DNA of 32,245 nucleotides from NCBI GenBank assembly GCA_015055535.1, contig SVIA01000011.1:1-32245 (forward strand), in the 5' to 3' direction. The notes under the pieces were generated by a model, which searched no databases, was not told the DNA's origin, and saw only the letters and a list, made by a program, of their open reading frames with translations. Within the stretch, counting starts at the first letter, position 1; each line of letters starts with the position of its first letter. Source of the DNA: Clostridiales bacterium (GTDB lineage: Bacteria > Bacillota > Clostridia > Christensenellales > UBA1242). Position numbers and translations under genes: made by a program. Of this stretch, positions 31,984-32,245 are shown piece after piece.

Positions 31984-32140
31984 GATATAGTATTGTTTTT
32001 TATACTGCAATTATCCAATTGCATTTTACATATTTAAAAATATTAAAATTAATGCAATACAAAGTTCCAAAGTACAAACATTTAAAATATAATTTCCAAA
32101 AATAAAATGATATTAACATACTATAATTTCTGTGGCACAA

Positions 32141-32164
32141 AAAAAACCATAGATCTCTCTATGG
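32141..32164 (-). terminator. Terminator of the right-edge ORF
   Basis: Stem CCATAGA / TCTATGG with a four-base loop, followed on the minus strand by eight Ts. It lies just after the stop codon of the partial ORF, supporting that ORF as a real gene end. Confidence 0.8.
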
Positions 32165-32167
32165 CTT

Positions 32168-32245
32168 TTAAAATGTATAACTAATAGGAATTCGTACTTT
32201 CTTGTTCAATTCCACCTTCTCAAGTATTTCTACTTGATATCGACT
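32168..32245 (-). CDS. C-terminal end of an unidentified ORF entering from the right edge
   Basis: A minus-strand frame is open from base 32245 to a TAA at 32168-32170 and encodes 25 residues ending 'NKKVRIPISYTF'. The N-terminus is outside the window. A good terminator follows 4 bases after the stop, so it is likely a genuine gene end. The sequence is too short to assign to a family. If the two window ends are joined, it continues in frame from the left-edge ORF (see findings). Confidence 0.5.
   Translation of the reverse strand, partial: SRYQVEILEKVELNKKVRIPISYTF

Overview
The window is very AT-rich DNA with the standard bacterial code; for example, TGA ends spmA inside an ATGA overlap with spmB. 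It carries an endosporulation gene set: spo0A, spoIIR, sleB, ypeB, spmA, spmB and a SPOCS+LysM protein of the SipL type. SipL is best known from clostridia, so the best guess is a low-GC spore-forming member of Clostridia (Bacillota), probably uncultured. This is inference from gene content. No tRNA, rRNA, CRISPR array, transposase or integrase was recognised, and no gene-free stretch exceeds about 300 bases.

Layout. (1) 1-1041: rarA without its C-terminal domain, abutting an unidentified ORF that runs off the left edge. (2) 1121-5628, all minus strand: rplJ-rplL behind an L10 leader with an attenuator, an Rsm22/METTL17-type rRNA methyltransferase homologue with a cysteine cluster, a stand-alone Smr protein, rsmD and alr. 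(3) 5788-16159: an unusual envelope/secretion island. It has a small TrbC/VirB2-like pilin protein, a divergent VirD4/TraG-type coupling ATPase, and a 2483-aa exported, tail-anchored, multi-Ig-like protein. All three promoters share the form TTGATT-N17/18 ending in TGn-TAAAAT. No relaxase or VirB4 is present. (4) 16172-21727, minus strand: a Rho-like protein whose P-loop is destroyed, the spoIIR-sleB-ypeB sporulation/germination operon, and the SipL-like gene with a hairpin that hides its Shine-Dalgarno. (5) 21790-26157: veg, a double zinc-ribbon protein with an acidic tail, spo0A, a lipoprotein and an uncharacterised acidic protein. (6) 26263-30949: metG-tatD-rsmA on the minus strand and divergent spmA-spmB on the plus strand. 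(7) 31069-32245: two hypothetical proteins and the end of an unidentified ORF entering from the right.

How it works together. Much of the window is housekeeping: ribosome assembly (rplJ, rplL, rsmD, rsmA, Rsm22-like), metG and alr. It is interleaved with sporulation control (spo0A), forespore-to-mother-cell signalling (spoIIR), spore envelope assembly (sipL), core dehydration (spmAB) and germination (sleB, ypeB). The order metG-tatD-rsmA ... veg echoes the metS-tatD-...-ksgA-...-veg order known in Bacillus, with spo0A and others placed between.

Most notable are the envelope island with its shared promoter type, the Rho pseudo-enzyme, a set of genes (rarA, rsmD, rho-like, probably veg) whose -10 box sits 6-8 nt before the ATG and which lack a Shine-Dalgarno (candidate leaderless mRNAs), and the SD-masking hairpin of the sipL-like gene.
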